Positions 27,193-35,011 of a stretch of DNA of 64,000 nucleotides are shown here, one piece after another; the stretch's first letter is position 1, and the number at the start of each line of letters is the position of its first letter. Source of the stretch: Novosphingobium sp. IK01 (GTDB lineage Bacteria > Pseudomonadota > Alphaproteobacteria > Sphingomonadales > Sphingomonadaceae); assembly GCF_033242265.1 (NCBI RefSeq), contig NZ_BTFW01000001.1, positions 186,001-250,000 of the forward strand. The letters are read 5' to 3'. The notes below the pieces were generated by a model, which was not told where the DNA came from, ran no database searches, and was given only the letters and a program-made list of their open reading frames with translations. The translations under genes were made by a program, and so were the position numbers.

Positions 27193-29042
27193 CAGACCGC
27201 CCAGCAGCCACAGCCGAGCGCGCCCCAGAATGTCTGGACATCGCGCGCGGGGACATTGGCGCCAAGCGCCGAGGCATGGTCGTGGCCATGGACCGCGCAG
27301 GCCGAATGGCAGGCGCAGGCGGCAGCCAGCCTGGCCTTTGCCTCCGGTGTCTTGTGATAACCGCCGAAGGTCGCGACCGGCGACCAGTCGGGCATCGGCC
27401 GGGGCAGGTCCGGCGCGAGCGGGGCATAGTCGCCTTCGCCGTGCACGGCCTTGCCGCCGAGCAGCGTCAGGATCGAGCGGATATGCACGATCTGGTCCTC
27501 GGGCACGCTGAAATAGTCGTCCGACAGAACCGCGAGATCGGCGAGTTGCCCGGCCTTGATCTGCCCTTTCTTGCCCACTTCGCTGGAGAACCAGGTGTTC
27601 TCATGCGTCCACATCGCCAGCGCCTTCTCGCGGCTCACGCGGTTGGCGCCGGGGTAGAGCCTGAGGCCGCCCATCGTCCGGCCGGTGACCAGCCAGGAGA
27701 GCGACACCCAGGGATTGTAGCTGGCGACCCGCGTGGCGTCGGTGCCGCCGCCCACCGGAATACCCGCCGCGATCATCTTTGTGATCGGCGGCGTACGCTC
27801 GGCGGCTTTGGCGCCATAGCGTTCGACGAAATACTCGCCCTGATAGGCCATGCGATGCTGCACCGCGATGCCTCCGCCCAGCGCGGCGATGCGGTCGATG
27901 TTGCGGTCGCTGATCGTCTCGGCATGGTCGAAGAACCAGTTGATGCCGGTCAGCGGGATATCGCGGTTCACTTTTTCGTACACGTCGAGCGCACGGCTGA
28001 TGGTCTGGTCATAAGTGGCGTGCAGGCGCCATGGCCAGCGGTGTTCGGCCAGCAGGCGGATCACAGGTTCGAGGTCGCCTTCCATGCTGGGAGGCATGTC
28101 GGGGCGCGCGACGCGGAAATCCTCGAAATCGGCAGCGGAATAGACCAGCATTTCGCCGGCCCCATTGTGGCGATAGCTGTCGTCGCCCTGGCCGGGGCTG
28201 ACCTGTTTCACCCAGCCGGCGAAATCGGCCAGTTCCTCTTTGGGCTTTTGCGTGAAAAGATTGTAGCTGATGCGGACGGTGAGCTGGCCGTCCTTGTGCA
28301 GCTTTTCGATGATCGCGTAATCGTCGGGATAGTTCTGGAAACCGCCGCCCGCGTCGATCACGCCCGTCACGCCCAGCGCGTTCACATCACGCATGAAATG
28401 GCGGGTCGAGTTGAGCTGATACTCCTCCGGGAGCTTCGGCCCCTTGGCGAGCGTGGAATAGAGGATCGTCGCGTTGGGCTGGGCCAGCAGCAGGCCGGTC
28501 GGGTTGCCTGCGGCATCGCGCACAATCTCGCCGCCGGGAGGGTTCGGTGTGTCCTTGCCATATCCCACCACCCGCAACGCGGCGGCGTTGAGCAGCGCGC
28601 GGTCGTAGAGATGGAGGATGAACACCGGCGTATCGGGGGCCACCGCGTTCAGTTCGGCAATCGTGGGCAGGCGCTTTTCGGCGAACTGGTGTTCGGTAAA
28701 GCCGCCCACCACGCGCACCCATTGCGGGGCGGGGGTACGGTCCACCTGTGTCTTGAGCATCGCCATTGCTTCGGACAGCGAGGGCACGCCGTCCCAGCGC
28801 AACTCCATGTTGAAATTCAGTCCGCCCCGGATGATGTGCATGTGGCTGTCGATCAGGCCGGGGATCACCCGATGGCCCTTGATATCGATCACGCTTGCTT
28901 CGGGCGCTGCCGCGCGCACCTCCGCCTCGCTGCCGACAGTGAGGAACCGGCCATCACGGATGGCGACCGCCTCGGCTTGCGGGTTGGCGCGATCGAGTGT
29001 CGTCACCTTGGCGTTGACGAGGATGACATCTGACTGGGGCAT
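27192..29042 (-). CDS. Amidohydrolase family 3 (YtcJ-like), with Cys/His-rich tail
   Basis: 616 residues. It has a TIM-barrel amidohydrolase of the YtcJ/AmdA group, with the metal motif DSHMHI near residue 68, HATYD and FFDHAE in the middle, and GGGTDATR near residue 430. The composite beta-sandwich is formed by both ends (GLIDSH; GQLADLAVLSDDYF). The last 45 residues are unusual, with CACHSAC, HGHDH and GCGCW giving five Cys and several His that could bind a metal. The substrate is unknown. The start is the ATG of MPQSDVILV with GGAAGGAA upstream. The stop codon abuts the palindromic element. Confidence 0.92.
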   Translation of the reverse strand: MPQSDVILVNAKVTTLDRANPQAEAVAIRDGRFLTVGSEAEVRAAAPEASVIDIKGHRVIPGLIDSHMHIIRGGLNFNMELRWDGVPSLSEAMAMLKTQVDRTPAPQWVRVVGGFTEHQFAEKRLPTIAELNAVAPDTPVFILHLYDRALLNAAALRVVGYGKDTPNPPGGEIVRDAAGNPTGLLLAQPNATILYSTLAKGPKLPEEYQLNSTRHFMRDVNALGVTGVIDAGGGFQNYPDDYAIIEKLHKDGQLTVRISYNLFTQKPKEELADFAGWVKQVSPGQGDDSYRHNGAGEMLVYSAADFEDFRVARPDMPPSMEGDLEPVIRLLAEHRWPWRLHATYDQTISRALDVYEKVNRDIPLTGINWFFDHAETISDRNIDRIAALGGGIAVQHRMAYQGEYFVERYGAKAAERTPPITKMIAAGIPVGGGTDATRVASYNPWVSLSWLVTGRTMGGLRLYPGANRVSREKALAMWTHENTWFSSEVGKKGQIKAGQLADLAVLSDDYFSVPEDQIVHIRSILTLLGGKAVHGEGDYAPLAPDLPRPMPDWSPVATFGGYHKTPEAKARLAAACACHSACAVHGHDHASALGANVPARDVQTFWGALGCGCWAV

Positions 29043-29100
29043 CGGGGTATTCCTTCCAAACCAGGGACATGGCGGGTAGGGCTGTCGCGGCGCGTGAGGC

Positions 29101-29358
29101 TTACGCCCGGTCCTCCGGCTGCTCCTTTGCCTTGACGGGCAGGCCGAGCACATGTTCGGCGCAATCGTTCCGCACGAACGAGGCGACTTCGTGGCCAGAT
29201 GTCATCCGCTTGGCGATGGGCACGACCTGCTCGCCAAGCAGCATGCCGAGCAGGCCCAGCAGGGCAATCGCCGGAGGGGCTGGCGAGCGGACGCCAAGGA
29301 GGCTGTAGAGGAGGCCGACCAGCAAGCCGACAGCAATCGAGATCAGATAGGGCTTCAT
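29101..29358 (-). CDS. XapX domain protein (small membrane protein)
   Basis: 85 residues. The first 55 match the XapX domain: two hydrophobic helices with LLYSLLGVRSPAPPAIALLGLLGMLLGEQ between about residues 16 and 45. XapX is a small membrane protein of unknown function. It is preceded by GGGGAGG and lies between the hydrolase at 29385 and the amidohydrolase, all on the minus strand with short gaps. The remaining 30 residues are charged and less conserved. The longer frame to 29622 is antisense-like and was rejected. Confidence 0.9.
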   Translation of the reverse strand: MKPYLISIAVGLLVGLLYSLLGVRSPAPPAIALLGLLGMLLGEQVVPIAKRMTSGHEVASFVRNDCAEHVLGLPVKAKEQPEDRA

Positions 29359-29384
29359 CGAAGGAACCTCCCCGGCGTCATGGA

Positions 29385-30203
29385 TCAACTGCGCGCGAAG
29401 GCGAGCAGGTCGGCGTTGAACTTGTCCTGGTTGATCGTCGGAATGGCGTGGGTGCCGCCCTCGTAGATGGCCAGCGTCGCGTTCGGCACGATCGTGACAG
29501 CCTTCCTGGCCGTGATGTCGATCGGCACGACATGGTCGGAGTCGCCGTGGATGATCAGCGTGGGGACGTCGATCTTCTTGAGATCTTCGGTGAAATCGGT
29601 CTCCGAGAACTGCTGCACGCACTCATATTGCGCGTGCGCGCCGCCCGACATGCCCTGCTGCCAGAAGGCGAAACGCAGGCTTTCGTCCTTCGGATTGCCG
29701 ATGTCCCAGCCGTAGAAGGTGTCCGGGAAGGACATGTAGAAGCCCGAGCGATTGTCGAGCACCGCCTTGCGGATGCCGTCGAACACCTCCTGGGGCACGC
29801 CGTCGGGATTGTTGGGGCCGACCTTCATCACCGGCGTCACCGCGCCGACTAGCACCACCCTGGCGACGCGGCCGGTGCCATGCCGGCCGATATAGCGGGC
29901 AACCTCGCCGCCACCGGTCGAATGGCCGACCAGGATCGCGTCCTTGAGGTCGAGCGCCTCGATCACCGCGGCCAGATCGTCGGCATAAGTGTCCATGTCA
30001 TTGTTCTTCGACGGCTGGTCGGAGCGGCCATGACCGCGGCGGTCATGCGCGATCACGCGGAAGCCGTTGTTCGCGAGGAAGAGCATCTGCCCGTCCCAGG
30101 CATCGGCATTGAGCGGCCAGCCATGGGAGAAGACAAAGGGCTGGCCCTCACCATATTCGCGATAATAGATCCGGGTACCGTCCTTGGTGGAAACGAAGCT
30201 CAT
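29385..30203 (-). CDS. Alpha/beta hydrolase, non-haem chloroperoxidase/arylesterase type
   Basis: 272 residues, the usual size of cofactor-free haloperoxidases and aryl esterases. The nucleophile is Ser95 in VGHSTGGGE. The acid is the Asp in HGDSDHVVP near residue 228 and the base is the His in GGTHAIPT near residue 257. The oxyanion loop is SHGWPLNADAW. Such enzymes hydrolyse esters or lactones and can form peracids from carboxylic acids. AAGGAC lies about 8 bases before the ATG. It is 86 bp downstream of the isochorismatase-like gene and probably in the same operon. Confidence 0.92.
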   Translation of the reverse strand: MSFVSTKDGTRIYYREYGEGQPFVFSHGWPLNADAWDGQMLFLANNGFRVIAHDRRGHGRSDQPSKNNDMDTYADDLAAVIEALDLKDAILVGHSTGGGEVARYIGRHGTGRVARVVLVGAVTPVMKVGPNNPDGVPQEVFDGIRKAVLDNRSGFYMSFPDTFYGWDIGNPKDESLRFAFWQQGMSGGAHAQYECVQQFSETDFTEDLKKIDVPTLIIHGDSDHVVPIDITARKAVTIVPNATLAIYEGGTHAIPTINQDKFNADLLAFARS

Positions 30204-30289
30204 CGGGGATGTCCTTCTTGTCTTGGCGAAGCGGAGCGGGACCGGCGGCGCAGGGGGGGATCGGGACAGCTGCCGCCGGTCCCTGGGCG

Positions 30290-30949
30290 TCAGTGCGATC
30301 CTTCGGACGCACCGAACATCGACTTGGCGTAAGTGATGCCAAGGCCGTAGGCACCGCCGAACTGCTTGGCGATACCCGTGGTGGCGTCGTAGGTTTCGGT
30401 ACGCGCCCAGTCGCGCTGCAACTCGAGCATATACTGGAGCGCGGTCATCGGCTTGGCGCCGAGCTGGATCATCCGCTGACAGGCGCGCTCATGCGCCTCG
30501 TCCGAGATGTCGCCGCAGGCATCCGCAATGAAATAGGCGTCGAAACCCTGGTCGATCGACGAAGCCACCGGGCCAACGATGCAGACGCTGGTCCACAGCC
30601 CGGCGAAAACGATGCGCTCCTTGCCGATGCGGTTGACCTCGGCAATCACGTTTGCGTCTTCCCAGGTGTTCATGCTCGTGCGGTCGATCAGCGCCTGGCC
30701 GGGGAATGCATCGGTGATTTCGTCATACATCGGGCCCGAGAAGCTCTTCTGGGCGACCGTGGTCAGGATCGCGGGCACGCCGAACGCCTTGGCGGCGCGG
30801 CTGACAAGCGCAGCATTGTTGCGCAGCAATTCCGGGGCGATCGACTTGGTTGCGAACGACATCTGCGATTGGAAGTCGATCAGGACAAGCATGTGGTCGG
30901 TGGGCGAAATCAGCGACTTGCCGGGCGTGGGCGTGGCGGTGATCGTCAT
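30290..30949 (-). CDS. Isochorismatase-like cysteine hydrolase (YcaC-related)
   Basis: 219 residues, cysteine hydrolase fold. Candidate catalytic residues are Asp25 in LVLIDFQSQM and Cys123 in WTSVCIVGP, preceded by the family cis-peptide region. DRTSMNTWED is characteristic of the YcaC branch. Members hydrolyse amides or related bonds, and the YcaC substrate is not established. AAGGAG stands 8 bases before the ATG. It is the first gene of the minus-strand block that continues to DUF1275 at 23584, so the operon promoter should lie in 30950-31425. Confidence 0.92.
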   Translation of the reverse strand: MTITATPTPGKSLISPTDHMLVLIDFQSQMSFATKSIAPELLRNNAALVSRAAKAFGVPAILTTVAQKSFSGPMYDEITDAFPGQALIDRTSMNTWEDANVIAEVNRIGKERIVFAGLWTSVCIVGPVASSIDQGFDAYFIADACGDISDEAHERACQRMIQLGAKPMTALQYMLELQRDWARTETYDATTGIAKQFGGAYGLGITYAKSMFGASEGSH

Positions 30950-31425
30950 GCGATAGCTCCTTGGGTGAAGCAGCGTCCGGCTGCCGGGAGGGAGGGTATG
31001 GCCGTTTGGGAATTCAGGTCAGTCGGATAAAGAGGAACATATCCTTCAGCATTCTGGAAAAGCAGGCAGCCGCAGGCCGCTGCGGCTCGCGGATGCGTTC
31101 CGGGCAGGGCTGCTGCCGTTCCTGTGCCGCAATGCTAGGTGTCCGCGCGGGGCCGGTCTTGGACGGGAATGATGCGACCGAGCATCTTCGATCGGAACCG
31201 GAACGGAAAACGACAGGGATCCGCGCGCTGGCTCGCACGGCAGACGGCAGGGTCTCCGGGGACGCAGCGCTCAGGTGCTGGAGTGGCCTTCAAGCTTCAG
31301 GCCATCATGAAACATGTCCCGGCACGGCCGGTCTTCCCTCCCGATCCGGGCGGTTCCATGGCCGGCATGATCGTGGATGGTGCCGGTGAAGCCGGCCGAG
31401 GAAGGCCGTGCCTGACGCTGCCCGG
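30950..31425. other. Intergenic region upstream of the hydrolase operon
   Basis: 476 bp without a supportable gene. It should hold the operon promoter and the end of the LuxR regulator transcript. One perfect hairpin is present: an 8-bp stem AGCCGCAG at 31068-31075 with its complement at 31080-31087 and a GCCG loop. TTTT follows about 8 bases later on the minus strand, so it may be a weak terminator for the regulator gene. Short frames in both directions look random. Confidence 0.45.
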
Positions 31426-32088
31426 TCAGAGTTCTATCAGCCCCCGCCTGGCGGCAAGCGTAACGGCGTGTGTCCGGTCGGTCGCGCCCAGCTTGCTGAA
31501 AATCAGCTTCATATGGCCCTTGACCGTTTCCTCCGAGATGTAGAGCCGCGCGGCGATCTGCTTGTTCGAATTGCCCCAGGCGGCCAACTCGAGAACGGCC
31601 ACCTCTCGTTCGGAAAGCGGTTCGTCGAGGACATGCATCGCGATGGCCGTCGCCACGGCCGCATCAAGATGCTTGCCTCCGTGGTGAATGGACCGGATGG
31701 CATCGAGCAGCTCGTTGCGCAGGCTGGCCTTCAGCAGATATCCCATGGCACCGGCGCGCAAGGCCTTGATGGCGCGACCGTCGCCGGAATAGGTTGTCAG
31801 CACCAATATCCTGGCGTCGGGCGCCTCGCTGCGGATTGCGGCAATGGCCTCGACCCCGGACATGTCCGCCATCTGCAAGTCCATGAGCACGACATCGGGC
31901 TTGAGACGGGCATAGGCCGCGATGGCTTCGGCTCCGCAATCCGCTTCTCCGACGATCCTAATATCGTCCTGCGTCGATATGACGGCGCGCAGCCCCTCTC
32001 GCAGCAGGGCATGGTCATCCACCACCAGCACGGAGATTGCTCGCGGCTGGTCGATCAGGGACGGGGAGTCGATTTGGTGGTATTTCAT
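31426..32088 (-). CDS. NarL/LuxR-type response regulator (paralogue 2)
   Basis: 220 residues. The receiver has LVVDDHALLREG at the N-terminus, phosphoacceptor Asp70 in VVLMDLQM, and Lys in GYLLKAS. The LuxR helix-turn-helix is LSEREVAVLELAAWGNSNKQIA with ISEETVKGHMKLIFSKLG. It is clearly paralogous to the regulator at 11711-12370; both end in DRTHAVTLA and RRG. It has no kinase next to it. The most plausible partner is the second propeller kinase (20409-23372), 8 kb away across the hydrolase operon. It follows the M17-like gene by 61 bp. The ribosome site is weak (AGGA three bases from ATG). Confidence 0.93.
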   Translation of the reverse strand: MKYHQIDSPSLIDQPRAISVLVVDDHALLREGLRAVISTQDDIRIVGEADCGAEAIAAYARLKPDVVLMDLQMADMSGVEAIAAIRSEAPDARILVLTTYSGDGRAIKALRAGAMGYLLKASLRNELLDAIRSIHHGGKHLDAAVATAIAMHVLDEPLSEREVAVLELAAWGNSNKQIAARLYISEETVKGHMKLIFSKLGATDRTHAVTLAARRGLIEL

Positions 32089-32149
32089 GTCCTGCTGCGG
32101 TCTGAGTTCGCTGCCTCATACATGATTGCGGTCCTGCGCGCACTTTTCT

Positions 32150-32740
32150 TTAGCCCGAAGGCTTGCCCAAGGCCCGCTCCAGCGCATCGGCCATTCGCGC
32201 GGCATCGCCATTGCGGATGTCAAAAAACCATTCCATTTCCGGCTGTCGGTCATGCCCGTCATGGCCCTCCACGGCCCTGAGCACGCCCTTCATCATCATC
32301 TCGGCGGTCAGCTCGACGAGGTTCGAAGGCAGTTCCCGCTCGGACCATGTCAGGAGGCATGCCGTCGAGCGGGCCCCCATCCGCAGTGCCGTCTGCATTG
32401 CGTTTGCGGTCAGTTCCCCGATGCTGTGCGGCAATGCTCCGGGGTCATCTCCCATCCCGATCAGCATCAGTGAGTTCGCCTTGATCGGAGCAGGGGTTGA
32501 GGACAGGATGAGTGTCTCGCCCATGGTTCCCTTGAAGATGCGGCCTTCCCGCAGCCGTCCCAGGGTGCCGTGCAGGGCCCGGTCTATCTGGTTTGCACCA
32601 CCGGTCGGGCGATTGATCCCGTCCCGTTCGAACATTCCGACCACGAGCAGATCGACATCGCACCCCAGAACGTCGATCTTGGCAGCCTTGAAAGACACAC
32701 CCTTGCGCGTACCGAGTGATCGCGCTTCGATATCTCCCAT
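32150..32740 (-). CDS. Stand-alone M17 (leucyl aminopeptidase) N-terminal domain protein
   Basis: 196 residues resembling only the N-terminal macro-like domain of M17 leucine aminopeptidases. DLLVVGMFE, then IDRALHGTLGRLREGRIFKG, then KANSLMLIGMGD follow the order of that domain. The zinc-binding catalytic domain is absent, and the sequence ends in its own stop 61 bp before the response regulator. AGGAGG lies 6 bases before the ATG, so the short form looks genuine and not a fragment. Without the catalytic half it cannot be a peptidase; a ligand-binding or regulatory role is inference. Confidence 0.75.
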   Translation of the reverse strand: MGDIEARSLGTRKGVSFKAAKIDVLGCDVDLLVVGMFERDGINRPTGGANQIDRALHGTLGRLREGRIFKGTMGETLILSSTPAPIKANSLMLIGMGDDPGALPHSIGELTANAMQTALRMGARSTACLLTWSERELPSNLVELTAEMMMKGVLRAVEGHDGHDRQPEMEWFFDIRNGDAARMADALERALGKPSG

Positions 32741-33003
32741 CGCTGTCCTCCTGACGGGCGCCCCTGACAGCCGTCATGGACTAACCGGACCAATGTCCTG
32801 CACGCAGGATCGCCCGTCCTGTTCGGAGATGACGGGATTTGGACGATTTTGCGGCAATCGCGACAGGGGCAGGCGATAGAACGCAAGGCCAGGCTGGTCC
32901 CGGAGGCTGAACCGACGACATATGCCTGCCGAGCAACTGCACATGCAATCGATGACCTCACAGATTCCGGGTACTGGCGCCGCCAGACGCGCGTGCCGCC
33001 CTG

Positions 33004-33585
33004 TCAGGCGGCGTGCTGCCGGTCCCTTCGCCACAGCATGGGCGTCGTGCCGATGGCACGCCGGAAAAGCCGGGTCAGATGGGCCTGATCGGTAAGCCCG
33101 CAGGCACAGGCGATCTGGGACAGGGTGTCCCGCGTCTTCAACATCATCGTCTGGGCCCGTCTCAGGCGCTGGCGGACGATATAGGCGTGCGGGGTCTCGC
33201 CCATGCTCGCCTTGAAGGCACGGCAGAAATGCCCGGTGCTGAGTTGCGCCACGCGCGCCAGTTCCTCTGTAACCAGCGATGTGTCGAGATGCTGTTCGAT
33301 ATGGGCGGTCACGCGCCTGACCTGCCATCCGGCAAGTCCACCTTTTGTCGAAGTGCCATGTTCGTCGAGACGGCGCGGAAGGAGCAGGGCCTCGGGAACG
33401 CCAATCTCTGTTTCCTCCTCGAACAGTGCCGACAATTGATCGAGATAGCGGCGCGCGAGATTGAGATCGGCATCCAGCGACTTGCGCATGTCGGCCAGCA
33501 GCGAACTGACTTGCGTCGTCGAGATAGCCTGTTGGATGTAGTAAAAGTGTTCCTGCCTGACCATGGCCTGGGATTCATGCAGCAT
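33004..33585 (-). CDS. AraC-family transcriptional regulator (short form)
   Basis: 193 residues. The C-terminal AraC DNA-binding domain has two helix-turn-helices, LARVAQLSTGHFCRAFKASMG and LSQIACACGLTDQAHLTRLF, at about residues 100-185. The first 80 residues form a short helical region without the usual AraC sensor fold. The start was set at the ATG of MLHESQAMVR, which has AGGAG 7 bases upstream; the extended frame to 33831 was rejected. It is divergent from the FixJ-like gene (33889) across a 303-bp AT-richer gap. Targets are unknown. Confidence 0.9.
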   Translation of the reverse strand: MLHESQAMVRQEHFYYIQQAISTTQVSSLLADMRKSLDADLNLARRYLDQLSALFEEETEIGVPEALLLPRRLDEHGTSTKGGLAGWQVRRVTAHIEQHLDTSLVTEELARVAQLSTGHFCRAFKASMGETPHAYIVRQRLRRAQTMMLKTRDTLSQIACACGLTDQAHLTRLFRRAIGTTPMLWRRDRQHAA

Positions 33586-33888
33586 GACAAACTCCTGATC
33601 GATTGGACCGGAGTGTCGCGTTCCGTCGCGTCGCGAGAAACTGAACGACGGCAAAGCCCTGCATCGCCTTCGTATAGCGAATTCATACCATGGTTTAACT
33701 TGTGCAAATGGTGTTTTTGGCAGCTGTACTTCAGTCAGCTTCTCGCGTTTATGATTGTGTTGCAAATTCAGTGAGATGATATCTGGTTTTGCAGTAACGC
33801 CTCTTTCGGGTGGGTGCCTGGCGCCCCGCATGGGGCTTGTCGGTGGCTGTCGAACACTGTTTCCCTGAGCGGGAGAGGAGCCGGAGCC
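33586..33888. other. Divergent promoter region between AraC-type and FixJ-type genes
   Basis: 303 bp, visibly more AT-rich than its surroundings, particularly 33670-33790 (for example TGTTGCAAATTCAG). It must carry promoters for both genes. No gene is present and I see no clear palindrome. Confidence 0.4.
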
Positions 33889-34542
33889 ATGACCGCCGCC
33901 GCGCTGGACAAACCCGTCATTATTGTCGTCGATGACGATCCGCTTCTGCGGGCGTCACTCGATGCCCTGTTCCGCTCCGTCGATTTCACGGTGCTTGCCT
34001 TTCCTTCGGCGCAGGAACTCCTTGAGACGGAGCTGCCTCAGACGCCCATCTGCCTCGTTATTGACGTCCGGATGCCGCAGATGGGTGGCTTTGAATGTCG
34101 CAGGAAACTCGTCGAGCGGGGTATCGACATTCCCTCGATCTTCCTGACCGGGCACGGCGATATTCCCATGTCTGTCAAGGCGATGAAGGCAGGTGCCGTC
34201 GATTTCCTGACAAAGCCGTTCCGCGAAGAGGACATGCTCGACGCCGTCTACGCCTGCCTCGGCAAAGCCGAACGAAAACAGGTCGAACTCGACCAGATAC
34301 GCGTCACGCGCGAGCGCTTTTCCTCGCTCTCGCCACGCGAACGGCAAGTCATGCAGGGCGTTGTGCGCGGGTTGCTCAACAAGCAGATCGCCGGTGACCT
34401 GGGCGTCAGCGAAATCACGGTGAAGCTCCACCGTTCCAGCATGATGAAGAAAATGGCGCTGCGGACCGTGCCCGACCTCGTGCGGGCGGCTGATGCACTG
34501 GGGACGCATCTCCCATCGGACCGTGCCGAGACGGCCGCATAA
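33889..34542 (+). CDS. FixJ-family response regulator
   Basis: 217 residues. The receiver domain has VVDDDPLLRAS, phosphoacceptor Asp59 in LVIDVRMPQMGG, Thr in LTGHGD and Lys in FLTKPF. The C-terminal LuxR-type helix-turn-helix reads LSPRERQVMQGVVRGLLNKQIA and then VSEITVKLHRSSMMKKM. GHGDIPMSVKAMKAGAVDFLTKPF is a strong FixJ-subfamily marker. It is followed by a single-domain receiver and a convergent PAS kinase, likely partners. GGAG lies upstream of the chosen ATG. FixJ proteins often answer oxygen or redox signals, but no FixK-type gene or box was seen nearby. Confidence 0.93.
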   Translation: MTAAALDKPVIIVVDDDPLLRASLDALFRSVDFTVLAFPSAQELLETELPQTPICLVIDVRMPQMGGFECRRKLVERGIDIPSIFLTGHGDIPMSVKAMKAGAVDFLTKPFREEDMLDAVYACLGKAERKQVELDQIRVTRERFSSLSPRERQVMQGVVRGLLNKQIAGDLGVSEITVKLHRSSMMKKMALRTVPDLVRAADALGTHLPSDRAETAA

Positions 34543-34632
34543 ACCGTCGTATAGCTGTAGTCTCCAAGATTGCACGATTATGACAGGGGTAGGGCAGGTC
34601 ACATTCGAGCTGTCCTACCGGAGTAGATATCT

Positions 34633-34992
34633 GTGACCAATGCGGTCATTGCCATCATCGACGATGACGAGCTTGTGCGAAACTCGACATCGAGCCTTTT
34701 GCGATCACTAGGTTACAAGACGGCGCTCTATGAGTCGGCCGATGCCTTCCTTGGCGCGCCGGTGCAACACCTCGACTGCATCTTGTCGGATCTCCAGATG
34801 CCGGGATGCTCGGGGCTTGACCTGCGTGCAACGCTTAAGGCCCAGGGATCAACCGTGCCCATGATCCTGATGACCGCCTTTCCAACATCAGGTGCCCACG
34901 CGCAGGCCAAAGCGCTCGACATGATCGCCCTGCTTGAAAAACCGCTGGACGCGGATCATCTGGCCGACGCTTTGACAGAAGCGCTAACCTGA
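34633..34992 (+). CDS. Single-domain response regulator (CheY-like receiver)
   Basis: 119 residues containing one receiver domain and no output domain. It has acidic residues in IIDDDE, phosphoacceptor Asp53 in ILSDLQMPG, Thr in LMTAFP and Lys in LLEKPLD. The start is GTG, with GGAG about 10 bases upstream. It sits 90 bp after the FixJ-like gene on the same strand and ends 19 bp before the stop of the convergent kinase gene. It could act as a phosphate sink or as a modulator of the kinase (inference). Confidence 0.88.
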   Translation: MTNAVIAIIDDDELVRNSTSSLLRSLGYKTALYESADAFLGAPVQHLDCILSDLQMPGCSGLDLRATLKAQGSTVPMILMTAFPTSGAHAQAKALDMIALLEKPLDADHLADALTEALT

Positions 34993-35011
34993 CCTGGAAG
35001 CGCCGCCGGTC

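Noticed and set aside
26931..29033. 700-residue plus-strand frame
   Set aside because: It is antisense to the amidohydrolase gene and crosses the palindromic element; no domain is recognisable.
30961..31389. 142-residue plus-strand frame in the 476-bp gap
   Set aside because: No ribosome site, no family features and biased composition; it looks like chance in GC-rich DNA.
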